Part shown: piece after piece, positions 18,914 to 27,730 of the stretch
Numbering within the stretch: the first letter of the stretch is position 1
How the letters are laid out: each line of letters opens with the position of its first letter
Assembly: GCA_963780045.1 (NCBI GenBank)
Contig: CAVZZZ010000001.1
Coordinates: 1,054,001 to 1,118,000, forward strand
Direction of reading: 5' to 3'
DNA: 64,000 nucleotides
DNA from: JANXQG01 sp963780045
Lineage (GTDB): Bacteria; Planctomycetota; Planctomycetia; Pirellulales; Thermoguttaceae
Notes under the pieces: model-generated
Databases searched by the model: none
The model's input: the letters and a program-made list of their open reading frames with translations, nothing else
What the model was told of the DNA's origin: nothing
Made by a program: the position numbers and the translations under genes

Positions 18914-19861
18914 TCAAGGCGCATGCGATTGTAGCCAGCGGTCAAGATCGGCGGGACTGGTGAATTCAAACAAGGCTTCGCCTAGCTCCTCGAGGCGACC
19001 CGTTCGCAGCTTCTCGATTCGCGCCGCCGCAGCCGCGTCAATCGCGCCCAACTGCCTGCGCAAAAGACGCAGCAGCAGCGCGCGCTCTCCTTGCTCCCGG
19101 CCTTCTTCCCGGCCTTCTTCCCGGCCTTGCGCAAGACCCTTCTCGATGCCTTCTTCCATCCAACTCGTTACGATTTCCATGACACCTTCCTTCTCTTGAG
19201 GGACAAGTTGTTCCATTTCCGCGTCGAACTCCCGCTTCTGTTCTATTGTAAGCCGCAGGTATTCGTCGATAAAGCCCGAAATCAGCCGTTCCCGCGCCGG
19301 GTTCAATTGCAGCCGCGCCAACATCCGCAGGCAGGAAAGCTTGACCCGCGGCTGTTCGCCCGGCGCCATCGCCATGTTGGACATCAACGCCGCCGCGATC
19401 GGGCTCGTGCGGTCGAGGAAGTCGCGCCACGCGAGGCGATTCAACTGCACCGTCCGATAGTTGAACGTCAGCACCGTCAAGTCCGGGAACTCGACGCGAT
19501 ACTCGCTCGGCTCCGGCCGCGACGGCGCGCGGTAGGAAAACAGGGCGATCGGATAGACGGGCAGGCCGTACTTCTCGTGGAACCGCGCGAAGTAAGTGAA
19601 CATCCGCCGCGGGAAGACCGCCTCCGGCCGGGCCTGCGGTTCGACGTGAACCAGAAAGCCCAGCTCCTTGCCGCGAAAGCGGGCCTTCGCCACGATGTCG
19701 GCCTCGTGCCTCTCGCCGCGCGTCACGTCGGTGAAGACTTCCTTGTCCAGGAACTCGACCGAATCGCGGTCCAGATAGGCGGCCAACTCGGGGAAGAACA
19801 GCTCGATGAATTCCACGAAGAACGTCGTCAACAATTCCTTGAACAAGCGGTCGTGGTCCAT
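18914..19861 (-). CDS. Rpn-like PD-(D/E)XK protein with DUF4351-type C-terminus
   Basis: An intact 315-residue protein: MDHDRLFKELLTTFFVEFIE at the start, EADIVAKARFRGKELGFLVH with an E-P-Q following, then helical segments, a charged tail with REEGREEGREQG repeats and a C-terminal LLRRQLG...LEELGEALFEF region like DUF4351. This is the Rpn/transposase_31-related nuclease superfamily, linked to recombination. It is only distantly related to the Rpn gene at 11614 yet sits in the same relation to the truncated toxin precursor (stop codon at the breakpoint) and to an IS remnant upstream. Confidence 0.8.
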   Translation of the reverse strand: MDHDRLFKELLTTFFVEFIELFFPELAAYLDRDSVEFLDKEVFTDVTRGERHEADIVAKARFRGKELGFLVHVEPQARPEAVFPRRMFTYFARFHEKYGLPVYPIALFSYRAPSRPEPSEYRVEFPDLTVLTFNYRTVQLNRLAWRDFLDRTSPIAAALMSNMAMAPGEQPRVKLSCLRMLARLQLNPARERLISGFIDEYLRLTIEQKREFDAEMEQLVPQEKEGVMEIVTSWMEEGIEKGLAQGREEGREEGREQGERALLLRLLRRQLGAIDAAAAARIEKLRTGRLEELGEALFEFTSPADLDRWLQSHAP

Positions 19862-19949
19862 AACAGGCGTCCTTCCAGCGATGACCTTTGCTTGGTGTCC
19901 AACTCTCAGGCGAAATTGTCGTCGGTTTCCGAACCAGCGTCAACCGGAC

Positions 19950-20204
19950 GTACCTCGCTGGGCAAGGGCAATCGGCCGCACTCCTGGCTAGGAGGCAAGA
20001 CGCCGAATGAAGTATATCACGGCGACATTTCCGGCCAATCGCAAGCCGCGCTCTGAACCCCGGCCGCTTTGGCCGCGCGGATCGCATTGCGCCCGGCCGT
20101 GGGCCTTGGTTCGCGGAAGTCCCGGGACGAAAGTTAAGCTGAAGGTCAGCTTTCTTAACGGACGCAAACATTTGCCGCTTGTTAGCTTACTTCGCGCCGC
20201 GTAA
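19950..20204 (+). pseudogene. IS transposase C-terminal fragment 2
   Basis: NRPHSWLGGKTPNEVYH, then after a frame break near 20020 FPANRKPRSEPRPLWPRG and VKLKVSFLNGRKHLPLVSLL to the stop at 20204. It matches the C-terminal 80 residues of the fragment at 12606-13061, and the following 120 bases and hairpin are also conserved, so both derive from one IS family. Confidence 0.78.
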
Positions 20205-20302
20205 GGCGGCGCTTCGATGCGATTCGCCAGCGCTGCGCCGCCTCTGCGCGCACAACCCGCGTCAAAGGCTTCTGCTTTACCGAATTGTCAATGAGCGATT
20301 CG

Positions 20303-20330
20303 CCATTCCGCCGCTGACGCAGCGGAATGG
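20303..20330 (+). terminator. Hairpin after IS remnant 2
   Basis: Stem ccattccgccgc / gcagcggaatgg with TGAC loop; same position relative to the second transposase fragment as the hairpin at 13158. Confidence 0.55.
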
Positions 20331-20378
20331 CGGGTCGTTCACCTCACTCCACTCCAAAAACACCACGGATCAGCACAC

Positions 20379-20924
20379 TCATTTGACGGTTACCTTGAAG
20401 ACGAGCGAATCGAAATCGGGAGGCGACGCCATGCCGTGGCTGCAATGGTAGATTCGCTCGTTTTCCGAAATCCGCTCAATCCAAAAGCCCGCATTCTCAG
20501 TCCATTTCTCTTCCACAACTTGCCCTCCACGGTACCTCATCTTGTAGACGTTCCAGACGAAGAGCCGGCCGTTGCGACTGAAGAATGGGTACTCGACAAC
20601 GTCCTCGTACTTCTCATCTTTCCAGGTTCGCAGCAGGGAAACGTGTCCTCCGTCCTGAAGCTCAAGCCATCCGTCGTCGAGCTTTATGTCGAAACCCTGC
20701 TCGACATCGCCTTTGCAATGCAGAAACTCTGCGCGCACGACGCCAAACTCTGGGACAGAGAAAGAATCTGAGGTCTTCACGAAGAGCCCGCCCCAGAGAA
20801 TAAACTCCGGCCTAGTTCGCTTGTCTGGATATCGATTAAAGTGGTCCAGAATCGCCGTGCGAATCGACAGGCCGCTATTTGCGTAATCGGGTTGGCTTGC
20901 AGGCATCGTCGCAGTCTTCCTCAT
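20379..20924 (-). CDS. Putative immunity protein for orphan toxin 3
   Basis: Chosen start is the ATG at 20924, which overlaps the toxin stop codon in an ATGA arrangement, implying coupled translation. The 181-residue product has no signal peptide and no recognised motif; it is rich in aromatic residues and Glu/Asp (ENAGFWIERISENERIYHCS). A longer start at 20975 would lie inside the toxin frame and is less likely. Role inferred from this overlap. Confidence 0.6.
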   Translation of the reverse strand: MRKTATMPASQPDYANSGLSIRTAILDHFNRYPDKRTRPEFILWGGLFVKTSDSFSVPEFGVVRAEFLHCKGDVEQGFDIKLDDGWLELQDGGHVSLLRTWKDEKYEDVVEYPFFSRNGRLFVWNVYKMRYRGGQVVEEKWTENAGFWIERISENERIYHCSHGMASPPDFDSLVFKVTVK

Positions 20925-21508
20925 CGTTTCTTCAACTGTCGGAACGGGTCGCGCTCCGCATGTTCGCCGGGCCATAGGGGGACAAGCTTCGTGCCGCCGT
21001 CGCGCCGCGGAACAGGTTCATGGGCGAGTTCCATTGTCTCGGGCTCGCCATATTCGTTTCTCCGTGTTGGCCCACGCCACCCTCTTGCCTTTATCTCAGC
21101 GCGCTGTTCCTCGGTCAATCCCGAATTCGGATCATTATAAATCCGCTTCCACTCGGCACGGCGCTGTGTATCCGTCAACTCGGGATACGGCGAGCGTGGC
21201 TTTTTCGGGTTCGGAATGAATTTTCCGGTCTTCGGATCGCGCAACTGAACAGGCAGGGACGGCGGGAGCGCAGCCGAAAGCATTTCATCCCTGTTCTGCC
21301 TCGCGCGTGCGATTTCGGCAGCCGGATCCGGAAGGTTGGCGTCGAAGAACGCGCCAACGAGCGCGCCAAGCTGATTGACCCATGCCGGTGCTTGCGTGTA
21401 CAACTTGCGCAACAACGCATTTTGCTCAGCGGCCTCCGGGTCAAAAACAATGACCCTCGCAGCGTCTTCGGCGCTAACGGTTCCGGCAACGATTCCCTTT
21501 AGGTCAGG
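20921..21508 (-). pseudogene. Orphan toxin tip 3 (HNH-like), N-terminus cut by element A6
   Basis: The frame is open from the element boundary near 21508 (GIVAGTVSAEDAARVIVFDP) through a linker to a compact C-terminal domain: RRAEWKRIYNDPNSGLTEEQ, MELAHEPVPRRDGGTKLVPL, WPGEHAERDPFRQLKK. The spaced His/Glu/Asp residues (AHEP ... W..EHAE.DP) look like an HNH/endonuclease-VII-type toxin. No precursor module remains upstream, so this is a displaced C-terminal cassette with its immunity gene. Confidence 0.62.
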
Positions 21509-21513
21509 GGAGC

Positions 21514-22264
21514 CGGGGTCAGACCGAGACTTTCTACTTTCGACGACGCCTTTGGAGCGATGTCGCGAGCTTGGCGGCGACGACCAGCACGCCTGGCCGG
21601 TCGGCCACGCGACGATGTATGGCTCCTACTCCTGTTGAACTGATGCCGTAGTGCTGGCCGACCGCGCGGCCGCTGAGGTCGGCCAAGCGCACGGCCAGTT
21701 CCACCGCTACCGCCTTCGCCGCGCCGGCGCGGTGACCGTGCTGCGACAGGCGCGCGGCGTCGATCTTGAAATGACGCGCCACCGCCGCGTCGATGTCTGC
21801 CAGCGAAACCGCCCGCCGCGGCAGGTCCAAGTCGCGGTCGCGCGCCTCGCCGCTTCGCCGCCGCTCGATTCGCTCTTCCGTTTCTTCCAGGAACGACTCG
21901 CCGCCGATCGCAAAGCGGTTGGCCGCCAGGGCGTCCAGCAGCGGCCCGTCGTCGTCCGTCAGACAGGCATGCACGTACGCGCGGTAGTGCCGCCGGGCAG
22001 CGGCCTCGTCGCGGCCGAACTCCTTGAGCACTTCGTACCGCATGAACTCCTGCATGTTGGCCTTGGCGACGTGGCCCGGATAGCTGCTCCAGCGATAGTT
22101 TTCCAGATGCCGCAGCCGCTGGGCGCCTGACCATCGCCGCGCGGCGGCGATCTTTACCGGATTCAGATGGATGTAACGCGAAACGGCCAATAGGTAGCTC
22201 TCGTCTTCGATCAGCTTGGCCCTGAAGCGGCCCTGGAACAGATGACCCGGCCGGCGGTGCTTGC
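21514..22264 (-). mobile_element. RAYT-like element fragment A6 (left-end part)
   Basis: Perfect left terminal repeat at 21514-21538 and the C-terminal part of the transposase. The copy ends abruptly at 22264, where a HAF-repeat gene continues; the right end is absent. Confidence 0.85.
21534..22264 (-). pseudogene. RAYT-like transposase fragment A6 (C-terminal part)
   Basis: About 240 codons in frame from KHRRPGHLFQGRF to the stop at 21534, including the DnaA-like domain but lacking the HUH motif. It is fused in frame to the preceding HAF-repeat gene fragment, giving one long open frame of no likely biological meaning. Confidence 0.82.
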
Positions 22265-22481
22265 AAAGGAACGCGAAACCGGTTCCGGACGCCGTACGCC
22301 TGGAATCGCCGGTCACTTGCCCGATCGAGTTGAGGCCGTAGACCTGCACACTAACATTACTATTGGTGCCTCCCAGCGTGCCCAAGTCCGTCGCGGTGTA
22401 CTGGACCTGACCCAACGCGGGGCGTGTCGCGCCGGCGAAGAGCAGCAAAACGGTGACAAAACTTGCGTTACCCGCCAACAT
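22265..22481 (-). pseudogene. HAF-repeat secreted protein, 5' fragment
   Basis: ATG at 22481 followed by a signal peptide (MLAGNASFVTVLLLFAGATR, cleavage near ALG-Q) and the start of a HAF-repeat domain (YTATDLGTLGG, NSIGQVTGDS). The gene is cut after about 72 codons by element A6. It lies directly downstream of a complete HAF gene, so the two were tandem paralogues. Confidence 0.72.
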
Positions 22482-23642
22482 CCGGTTTCTCGTCAAGCGT
22501 TTCACTGTTCCGCGGAAGCGACCGCGAAGTACGACGCCCGCGATCGCGGCGGACAATGTGATGCTGACCGTCGTGGGCTCCGGCGTTGGCGTTAGCAGGA
22601 ACGCATGATAGTCGCCTTCCGAGTTCACTCCTTGTGCGACGATTTGGCCGGCGGCGTTGATCCCGGTCGCGTCGTCAAGCGTATATCCGTTCAGTTGAAC
22701 AAGGGAATTCAAGTCCATCATGCCGTTGACATCTGTATACAGAAATGCGCAATCGATTCCGTCTGGCAACACCGTGCCTCCGACGATGTCACCGGCATCG
22801 TTCACGGACTCGGCGACCGAGTCGCTCCCGCCGAGCCCCAGGATTTGCCGCGTCCCAAGTGCCGCGGCGTACTCGAAAGCGTGCTGGACGCCCTGCGAAT
22901 CGAAATACACTCCCACCACTTCGCCGCTTGCGTTGAGGCCCTCCGGTTGGATTCCCCGGCCGTTCGGGGCTGCGGGGTCCGGAATTTCCGTAAGCGTTCC
23001 TGCGTTGAGCACAAAAGCGTGCTGCAGGCCTGAGGGCGGATCCGTCGCGAGGTCCGGACTTCCTATCCCGACGATTAGGTCGTTGTTGTTAATAAGGAGG
23101 GCTGAGCTTGGCGTCCAAGCACTCGGCATGTTCACGATCGTGCTGTTCAGGTCGACCATGCCGCCGGATGCGGTCCAAATAAACGGGTTGAAGTCGATTG
23201 AGCCGGCCGTCCCCGATCCGCCTACGACCACACCGGAGTTGTTGACAGATATTGCCGCACTTTCAGTGCCTCCGGAGAGGAAGCCCAACGGCTGCATACC
23301 GCGCTGCGGCGTATAGAGGAACGCTTCGCCGGCGCCAGCTTGGCCGGCGATCCATCCGGAGTCGTTGATCGAAAAACCGACGCTACTGGGGCCCCCGGGC
23401 AGCGTGCCAAGGCTCTGGATCGGGCCGTTGGGAGGGGACCAGGTAAATGCGAGGCCGACCCCCGGAATCGTCGGTTCTGATACTCCGGTGATCGAGCCGG
23501 TTGCGTTTATGGCGTTCGGGTCGGTGACCTGCCCCCCCAGAGTGCCGAGATCGGTAATGGCGTAGCTCGTTTGCGCAGAGGCTCGCGCGGCAAGCCCGCA
23601 GGAAAGTAAGAGGGCGACGATTTGCGCGCTTTTGGATACCAT
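22482..23642 (-). CDS. HAF-repeat extracellular protein with PEP-CTERM-like tail
   Basis: Start ATG at 23642 (MVSKSAQIVALLLSCGLAAR, signal peptide to ASA-Q). About ten repeats of the form INxxGxIVGxSxxxxGxxHAFLYT follow, the extracellular HAF repeat, which likely folds as a beta-propeller. Near the C-terminus TPEPTTVSITLSAAIAGVVL followed by Arg residues looks like a PEP-CTERM sorting signal. No stop codon separates it from the next HAF gene at 22481, which suggests a missing base near 22490-22510. Secreted or surface-anchored; binding partner unknown. Confidence 0.75.
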
Positions 23643-23900
23643 TGGATTTGGTGTTTCAAGCCAGATGCGTTCGCTACGGAGATCTTGCCGCTGCTCGCCA
23701 CACCTGCAACGCGGCGCATCTATCCATTCCGGCGGTGCCCAAGCCGGCGCTGCACAGACACCTCGCTCAAGCCGCAATACGTGCGAGAGCAGCCTGCCAC
23801 AAGGAACCGCTGCTGGTGCGGAATCGCCCATCTTCAACATAACAATTCTCACCGCTTCTGTCAACAGTTTTGCAGCGGTTCTTTCCCGATTCGTAACTGC

Positions 23901-24344
23901 TCAGCCGCTAACCGCCAGTTCGCCGCATCCGGCTAAAACCGGGACTCCAGCGCCTAAATCCAACGTCGAGCCGCTCAGGTCCAAAATGCAGCCGCCGCAT
24001 TCCATCGTAAGCGTGCCGCTGCACATCGAGAGGCTGCCGGACCCGAGTTCCAGCGTGCCGCAGTCGATTTCGGTCCTGCCCGGAAAGCAATCAATAAACA
24101 AACGTGGGACCAGATCGTCAGCGGCTTCGCCGTTAAAGTCGCCGTCGCGCAACGGAGGGCCGGCCGCCGTTGGCAGCAGATCGCCGGAAGCCGCCACGTC
24201 GCGCTGCGATGGGTCGCTCGCTTGCTGCGCGTCGGGATTCGGCGGAACCTCCCTCGCTGACGTGTCGGGCTTTAATGCGTCGGACTTCGATCGCGGGCTG
24301 TACGTGCCGCCGGATGCGGGGGTGGTTGAACTGTTTTCACCCAT
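23901..24344 (-). CDS. Hypothetical protein with Leu/Ser/Gly-rich beta-strand tail
   Basis: Start chosen at the ATG at 24344 because AAGGAGA lies just upstream. The 147-residue product has a polar Ser/Pro/Ala-rich first half, then a DGDFNGEAADDLVPRLFI dockerin-like patch and a regular strand-rich end with Cys residues (CGTLELGSGSLSMCSGTLTM). No signal peptide is visible and no family is recognised. Confidence 0.45.
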   Translation of the reverse strand: MGENSSTTPASGGTYSPRSKSDALKPDTSAREVPPNPDAQQASDPSQRDVAASGDLLPTAAGPPLRDGDFNGEAADDLVPRLFIDCFPGRTEIDCGTLELGSGSLSMCSGTLTMECGGCILDLSGSTLDLGAGVPVLAGCGELAVSG

Positions 24345-24601
24345 GACTGTCTCCTTGTCGAGCGACTGGCGAGGCAATAAGTGTATTCATCACGCTCCGT
24401 CGTAATGCTCTTTCATCACGGCAGTGCGCGATGACTACGCTTCATCACGACGGAGCGTGAAGAGTACGTTAGGCGGCAAGCCGGCTAAAGCCGGAACTCC
24501 AGTGCCGGCGCAAGTGCCGCCGCGCAATGTCCCTATATATATAATTGTCGTTTTCACGAAAAAACGACGCGGCGCGCGGACGGAGCCGCGGAGCCCGGAG
24601 C
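24345..24601. other. Intergenic with inverted repeat
   Basis: Contains cacgctccgtcgt at about 24391 and its complement near 24449, a palindromic motif resembling the ctcgctccgccgag repeats inside mnmE and at 62.4 kb. No gene seen. The left end of element A5 begins at 24602. Confidence 0.5.
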
Positions 24602-25685
24602 CGGGGTCAGACCGAGACTTTCTACTTTCGACGACGCCTTTGGAGCGATGTCGCGAGTTTCGCGGCGACGACCAGCACGCCTGGCCGGTCGGCCACGCGA
24701 CGATGTATGGCTCCTACTCCTGTTGAACTGATGCCGTAGTGCTGGCCGACCGCGCGGCCGCTGAGGTCGGCCAAGCGCACGGCCAGTTCCACCGCTACCG
24801 CCTTCGCCGCGCCGGCGCGGTGACCGTGCTGCGACAGGCGCGCGGCGTCGATCTTGAAATGACGCGCCACGGCCGCGTCGATGTCTGCCAGCGAAACCGC
24901 CCGCCGCGGCAGGTCTAAGTCGCGGTCGCGCGCCTCGCCGCTTCGCCGCCGCTCGATTCGCTCTTCCGTCTCTTCCAGAAACGACTCGCTGCCGATCGCA
25001 AAGCGGTTGGCCGCCAGGGCGTCCAGCAGCGGCCCGTCGTCGTCCGTCAGACAGGCATGCACGTACGCGCGGTAGTGCCGCCGGGCAGCGGCCTCGTCGC
25101 GGCCGAACTCCTTGAGCACTTCGTACCGCATGAACTCCTGCATGTTGGCCTTGGCGACGTGGCCCGGATAGCTGCTCCAGCGATAGTTTTCCAGATGCCG
25201 CAGCCGCTGGGCGCCTGACCATCGCCGCGCGGCGGCGATCTTTACCGGATTCAGATGGATGTAACGCGAAACGGCCAATAGGTAGCTCTCGTCTTCGATC
25301 AGCTTGGCCCTGAAGCGGCCCTGGAACAGATGACCCGGCCGGCGGTGCTTGTAGCGGGAATACAAGGCGTAAGACGATAACAGCCGCTGCATGAAACGCG
25401 ACAGGTTCGCCCGCGGCGTGCGGACCAATAGATGAAAATGGTTGCCCATCAGAACATAGGCGAAGAGTTGGACGTCGGCAAGGCGGAGATGGTGCGCGAG
25501 TTGGGCGAGAAAGCGCTCGCAGTCGGCCTCGTCGTGGAAGATTGTCGCGCGGCCGTTTCCGCGGCTGGTGACGTGATACAAGGCATCGGGAAAATCAATC
25601 CGTGGCGGGCGCGGCATGGTTTGAATGTAGACTCTCAGCCGCGCGCCGACAAGACCCTATAGTAGAAAGTCTCGGTCTGACCCCG
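24602..25685 (-). mobile_element. RAYT-like element A5, complete
   Basis: 1084 bp with perfect 25-bp terminal inverted repeats (24602-24626 and 25661-25685; core ggggtcagaccgagac). It encloses one intact transposase gene. The flank on the right is a triple micro-repeat of ccccgtgatctgtg, then a group II intron remnant. Confidence 0.92.
24622..25617 (-). CDS. RAYT-like Y1 transposase with DnaA-domain-IV-like C-terminus (intact family-A copy)
   Basis: 331 residues. Residues 1-130 form the HUH transposase domain of REP-associated tyrosine transposases (IS200/IS605-like): YHVTSRG near 14, the metal-binding HFH at 60-62 within NHFHLLV, candidate catalytic Tyr at 83 or 86, and RPGHLFQGRF at 93-102. 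Residues about 215-310 (LADIDAAVARHFKI ... AVGQHYGISSTGVGAIHRRV) resemble the DNA-binding domain IV of DnaA. The stop codon is just inside the left terminal repeat, so gene and repeat are one unit. It should nick and rejoin single strands at the element ends. This is the only undamaged family-A copy and the likely source of activity for the others. Confidence 0.88.
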   Translation of the reverse strand: MPRPPRIDFPDALYHVTSRGNGRATIFHDEADCERFLAQLAHHLRLADVQLFAYVLMGNHFHLLVRTPRANLSRFMQRLLSSYALYSRYKHRRPGHLFQGRFRAKLIEDESYLLAVSRYIHLNPVKIAAARRWSGAQRLRHLENYRWSSYPGHVAKANMQEFMRYEVLKEFGRDEAAARRHYRAYVHACLTDDDGPLLDALAANRFAIGSESFLEETEERIERRRSGEARDRDLDLPRRAVSLADIDAAVARHFKIDAARLSQHGHRAGAAKAVAVELAVRLADLSGRAVGQHYGISSTGVGAIHRRVADRPGVLVVAAKLATSLQRRRRK

Positions 25686-25810
25686 TGATCTGTGACCCCG
25701 TGATCTGTGCCCGTGATCTGACAGGAAGTCGCAGTGCCTTGATAGTACCGGCGAAGCGGGGGAACAAACGCCCGTGCGGACCCCGTGGAGGGAAGCGAGG
25801 CATCGGGAGC

Positions 25811-27192
25811 ATGGAATCGTTGTTGGGACATACGACGGATACCGGAGATTCGATGTACGTATTACCGAAACAGCAACGGATAGCCGAGTTGGCGAGACAG
25901 TCGCCGCAGACGGCCTTCACTACGCTGGCCCACCTGATGGATATTGACTGGCTGGACGCGGCCTTCGCCAGGACCGGGCGGCGGGCGTGGACGGACAGAC
26001 GTGGCACGACTACGAGCGGAACCTGAAGGAGAACCTTCAGTCGCTCCTGGACCGCGCCAAGTCCGGCACGTACCGGGCACCGCCGGTGCGGCGCGTGCAT
26101 ATTCCCAAGGGCGGCTCGACCACCGAGACCCGACCCGTCGGAATCCCGACTTTGGAGGACAAAGTTCTCCAAAGGGCGGTCGTCATGCTGCTGGAGCCGA
26201 TCTACGAGCAGGACTTCGATCCCGGCTCGTACGGCTTCCGGCCGGGGCGATCGGCGCACGCGGCCTTGGAAGACTTGCGTCAGCAGGCGATGGCCAATCA
26301 TGGAGGCCGGGTTCTGGAGGTGGACATCCGAAAGTTCTTTGATACTTTGGACCACGCCCATCTGCGGCAGTTAATCCAACTCAGGGTGCGTGACGGCGTA
26401 GTGTTGCGCCTGATCGGCAAATGGCTCAATGCGGGCGTGATGGAAGACGGTAACATCAGTTACCCGGAAGCCGGCAGCCCGCAAGGAGGCGTGATTTCAC
26501 CCCTGCTGGCCAACGTGTACTTGCATTACGTGCTGGACACGTGGTTTCGCCAGGAGGTGCAACCGCGACTCCGGGGCAAGGCCCACCTGATCCGCTATGC
26601 GGACGACTTCGTGATTCTGTTCACGAATGAAAGCGACGCACGGCGGGTAATGGAGGTGCTGCCCAAACGCTTCGACAAGTACGGCCTGACGCTACACCCC
26701 GACAAGACCCGCTTGATTCCTTTTCGCCGTCCGCCCTACAAGGGGTCCGGCGGGAAGGACGACGGGAATGACCCGCCTGGCACGTTCGACCTCTTGGGTT
26801 TCACCCATTACTGGGGTCGGGCGCTCACCGGCGGATGGGTGGTGAAGCGGCAGACGGCCTCGTCGCGGCTGAGCCGGGCCGTGCGGAGCATAGCCCAATG
26901 GTGCCGGATCAACCGGCATCGAGCGGTCTGCGAGCAGCACTACAAGTTGAGTCAGAAGGTACGCGGACACTACGCGTACTACGGGATCACCTGCAACATG
27001 CGAATGTTGAAGGTGTTTCTGCAAGCAGTGCAACGAGCATGGCGGAAGTGGCTGGAACGCCGCAACCGTCAACGCGAGATGAACTGGGACCGATTCCAGC
27101 GGCTGCTACAGCGTTATTCGCTTCCGTCGCCGAAAATCGTCCACTCTTACGTCAAGCAGCGAACCCATGCCTTGAGGAAGCGTATGGTCTAA
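25811..27192 (+). pseudogene. Group II intron reverse transcriptase/maturase, frameshifted near the N-terminus
   Basis: From the ATG at 25811 the N-terminal RT-0 region is read (ELARQSPQTAFTTLAHLMDI, DAAFARTG). Near 25975 the frame shifts and continues as AAGVDGQTWHDYERNL through all reverse transcriptase blocks: KVLQRAVVMLLEPIYEQDF, YGFRPGRSAHAAL, SPQGGVISPLLANVYL, the catalytic YADD at about 26597-26608, then the maturase X domain to 27192. A few bases are missing at the shift compared with the usual spacing before GVDG. It would have assisted intron splicing and retrohoming; with the intron's 5' half gone, mobility is lost. Confidence 0.87.
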
Positions 27193-27217
27193 TGCGTCCA
27201 CGTACGGATCTGTGGGA

Positions 27218-27243
27218 GCCCTGGGCGGGCAACCGCCCAGGGC
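27218..27243 (+). ncRNA. Group II intron domain-VI-like hairpin
   Basis: Perfect 11-bp stem gccctgggcgg / ccgcccagggc with a GCAA tetraloop, 25 bases after the maturase stop, preceded by a domain-V-like segment. Position and context fit the 3' end of the intron. Confidence 0.6.
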
Positions 27244-27392
27244 CACCCGGCGTAGATTGTGCGTGCGAAAACGGCCGAAAACAGGGGAGTTTTCGCTGTT
27301 TGGAAGCGCGAAGAAAATATCTAGGCCCAAAATGCGAGAATATGCACCAGGCCGCGAAGGTCAGGAGTCAGGAGTTGAACGATGGGCGGCCC

Positions 27393-27730
27393 TCACCGCG
27401 CCACTTCCACAGCCTCAACAGTTGCCGCGGCCTGCAAGACGTCTTCCAGGCGAGAGCGGTCCATGCCGTTGCCTTCGATCCTCACCCGCCCGCTGGCGAC
27501 CGCCTGCGACTGCGCTCAGCTCTCCATGCACGAGCGAACGGAAAGTGGCCGCGTGGACGTGGAACACGGCCGTGCTGCGGCGGCTTACGCCGTCGTCGAC
27601 GTCCACCAGCCGCCCGTCGCGCACGGAAAGCTCCCATTGGCCGCCGCCCGGACCATCCACCTGAATCCCCAAGCGGGCAATCCGCTGGTCGGGTTCATGC
27701 CTGTTGTGGCTGCCGACTCGCTGCCCGGAC
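27393..27730 (-). CDS. SCP2-like sterol-carrier domain, probably the C-terminus of the upstream reductase
   Basis: Read leftward: IARLGIQVDGPGGGQWELSV, AVFHVHAATFRSLVHGELS, then after a one-base shift near 27520 VASGRVRIEGNGMDRSRLED to a TGA at 27393. This is the pattern of an SCP2 lipid-binding domain (strand-rich start, SGxxRIEGD-like motif, short helix). The preceding SDR gene loses its frame at 27725, exactly where this domain begins, so a single fused protein (reductase plus SCP2) with two sequence errors is plausible. It would bind a hydrophobic ligand. Confidence 0.6.

Larger units (their letters stand above)
25686..27260 (+). mobile_element. Group II intron remnant, 5' part missing
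   Basis: Only about 125 bases precede the maturase gene, far too few for ribozyme domains I-III, so the 5' part was lost at the junction with element A5. The 3' part is present: a domain-V-like CGTATGG...CCACGTACGG at about 27181-27206 and a domain-VI-like hairpin (11-bp perfect stem, GCAA loop) at 27218-27243. The exact 3' end is not determined. Confidence 0.75.

Noticed and set aside
19038..20171. 377-codon minus-strand frame overlapping the Rpn-like gene
   Set aside because: Out-of-phase reading of the Rpn gene plus antisense of the IS fragment.
21534..23864. A 776-codon frame joining HAF repeats to a transposase
   Set aside because: Product of an insertion breakpoint and a probable missing stop; the real start is at 23642 and the parts are separate genes.
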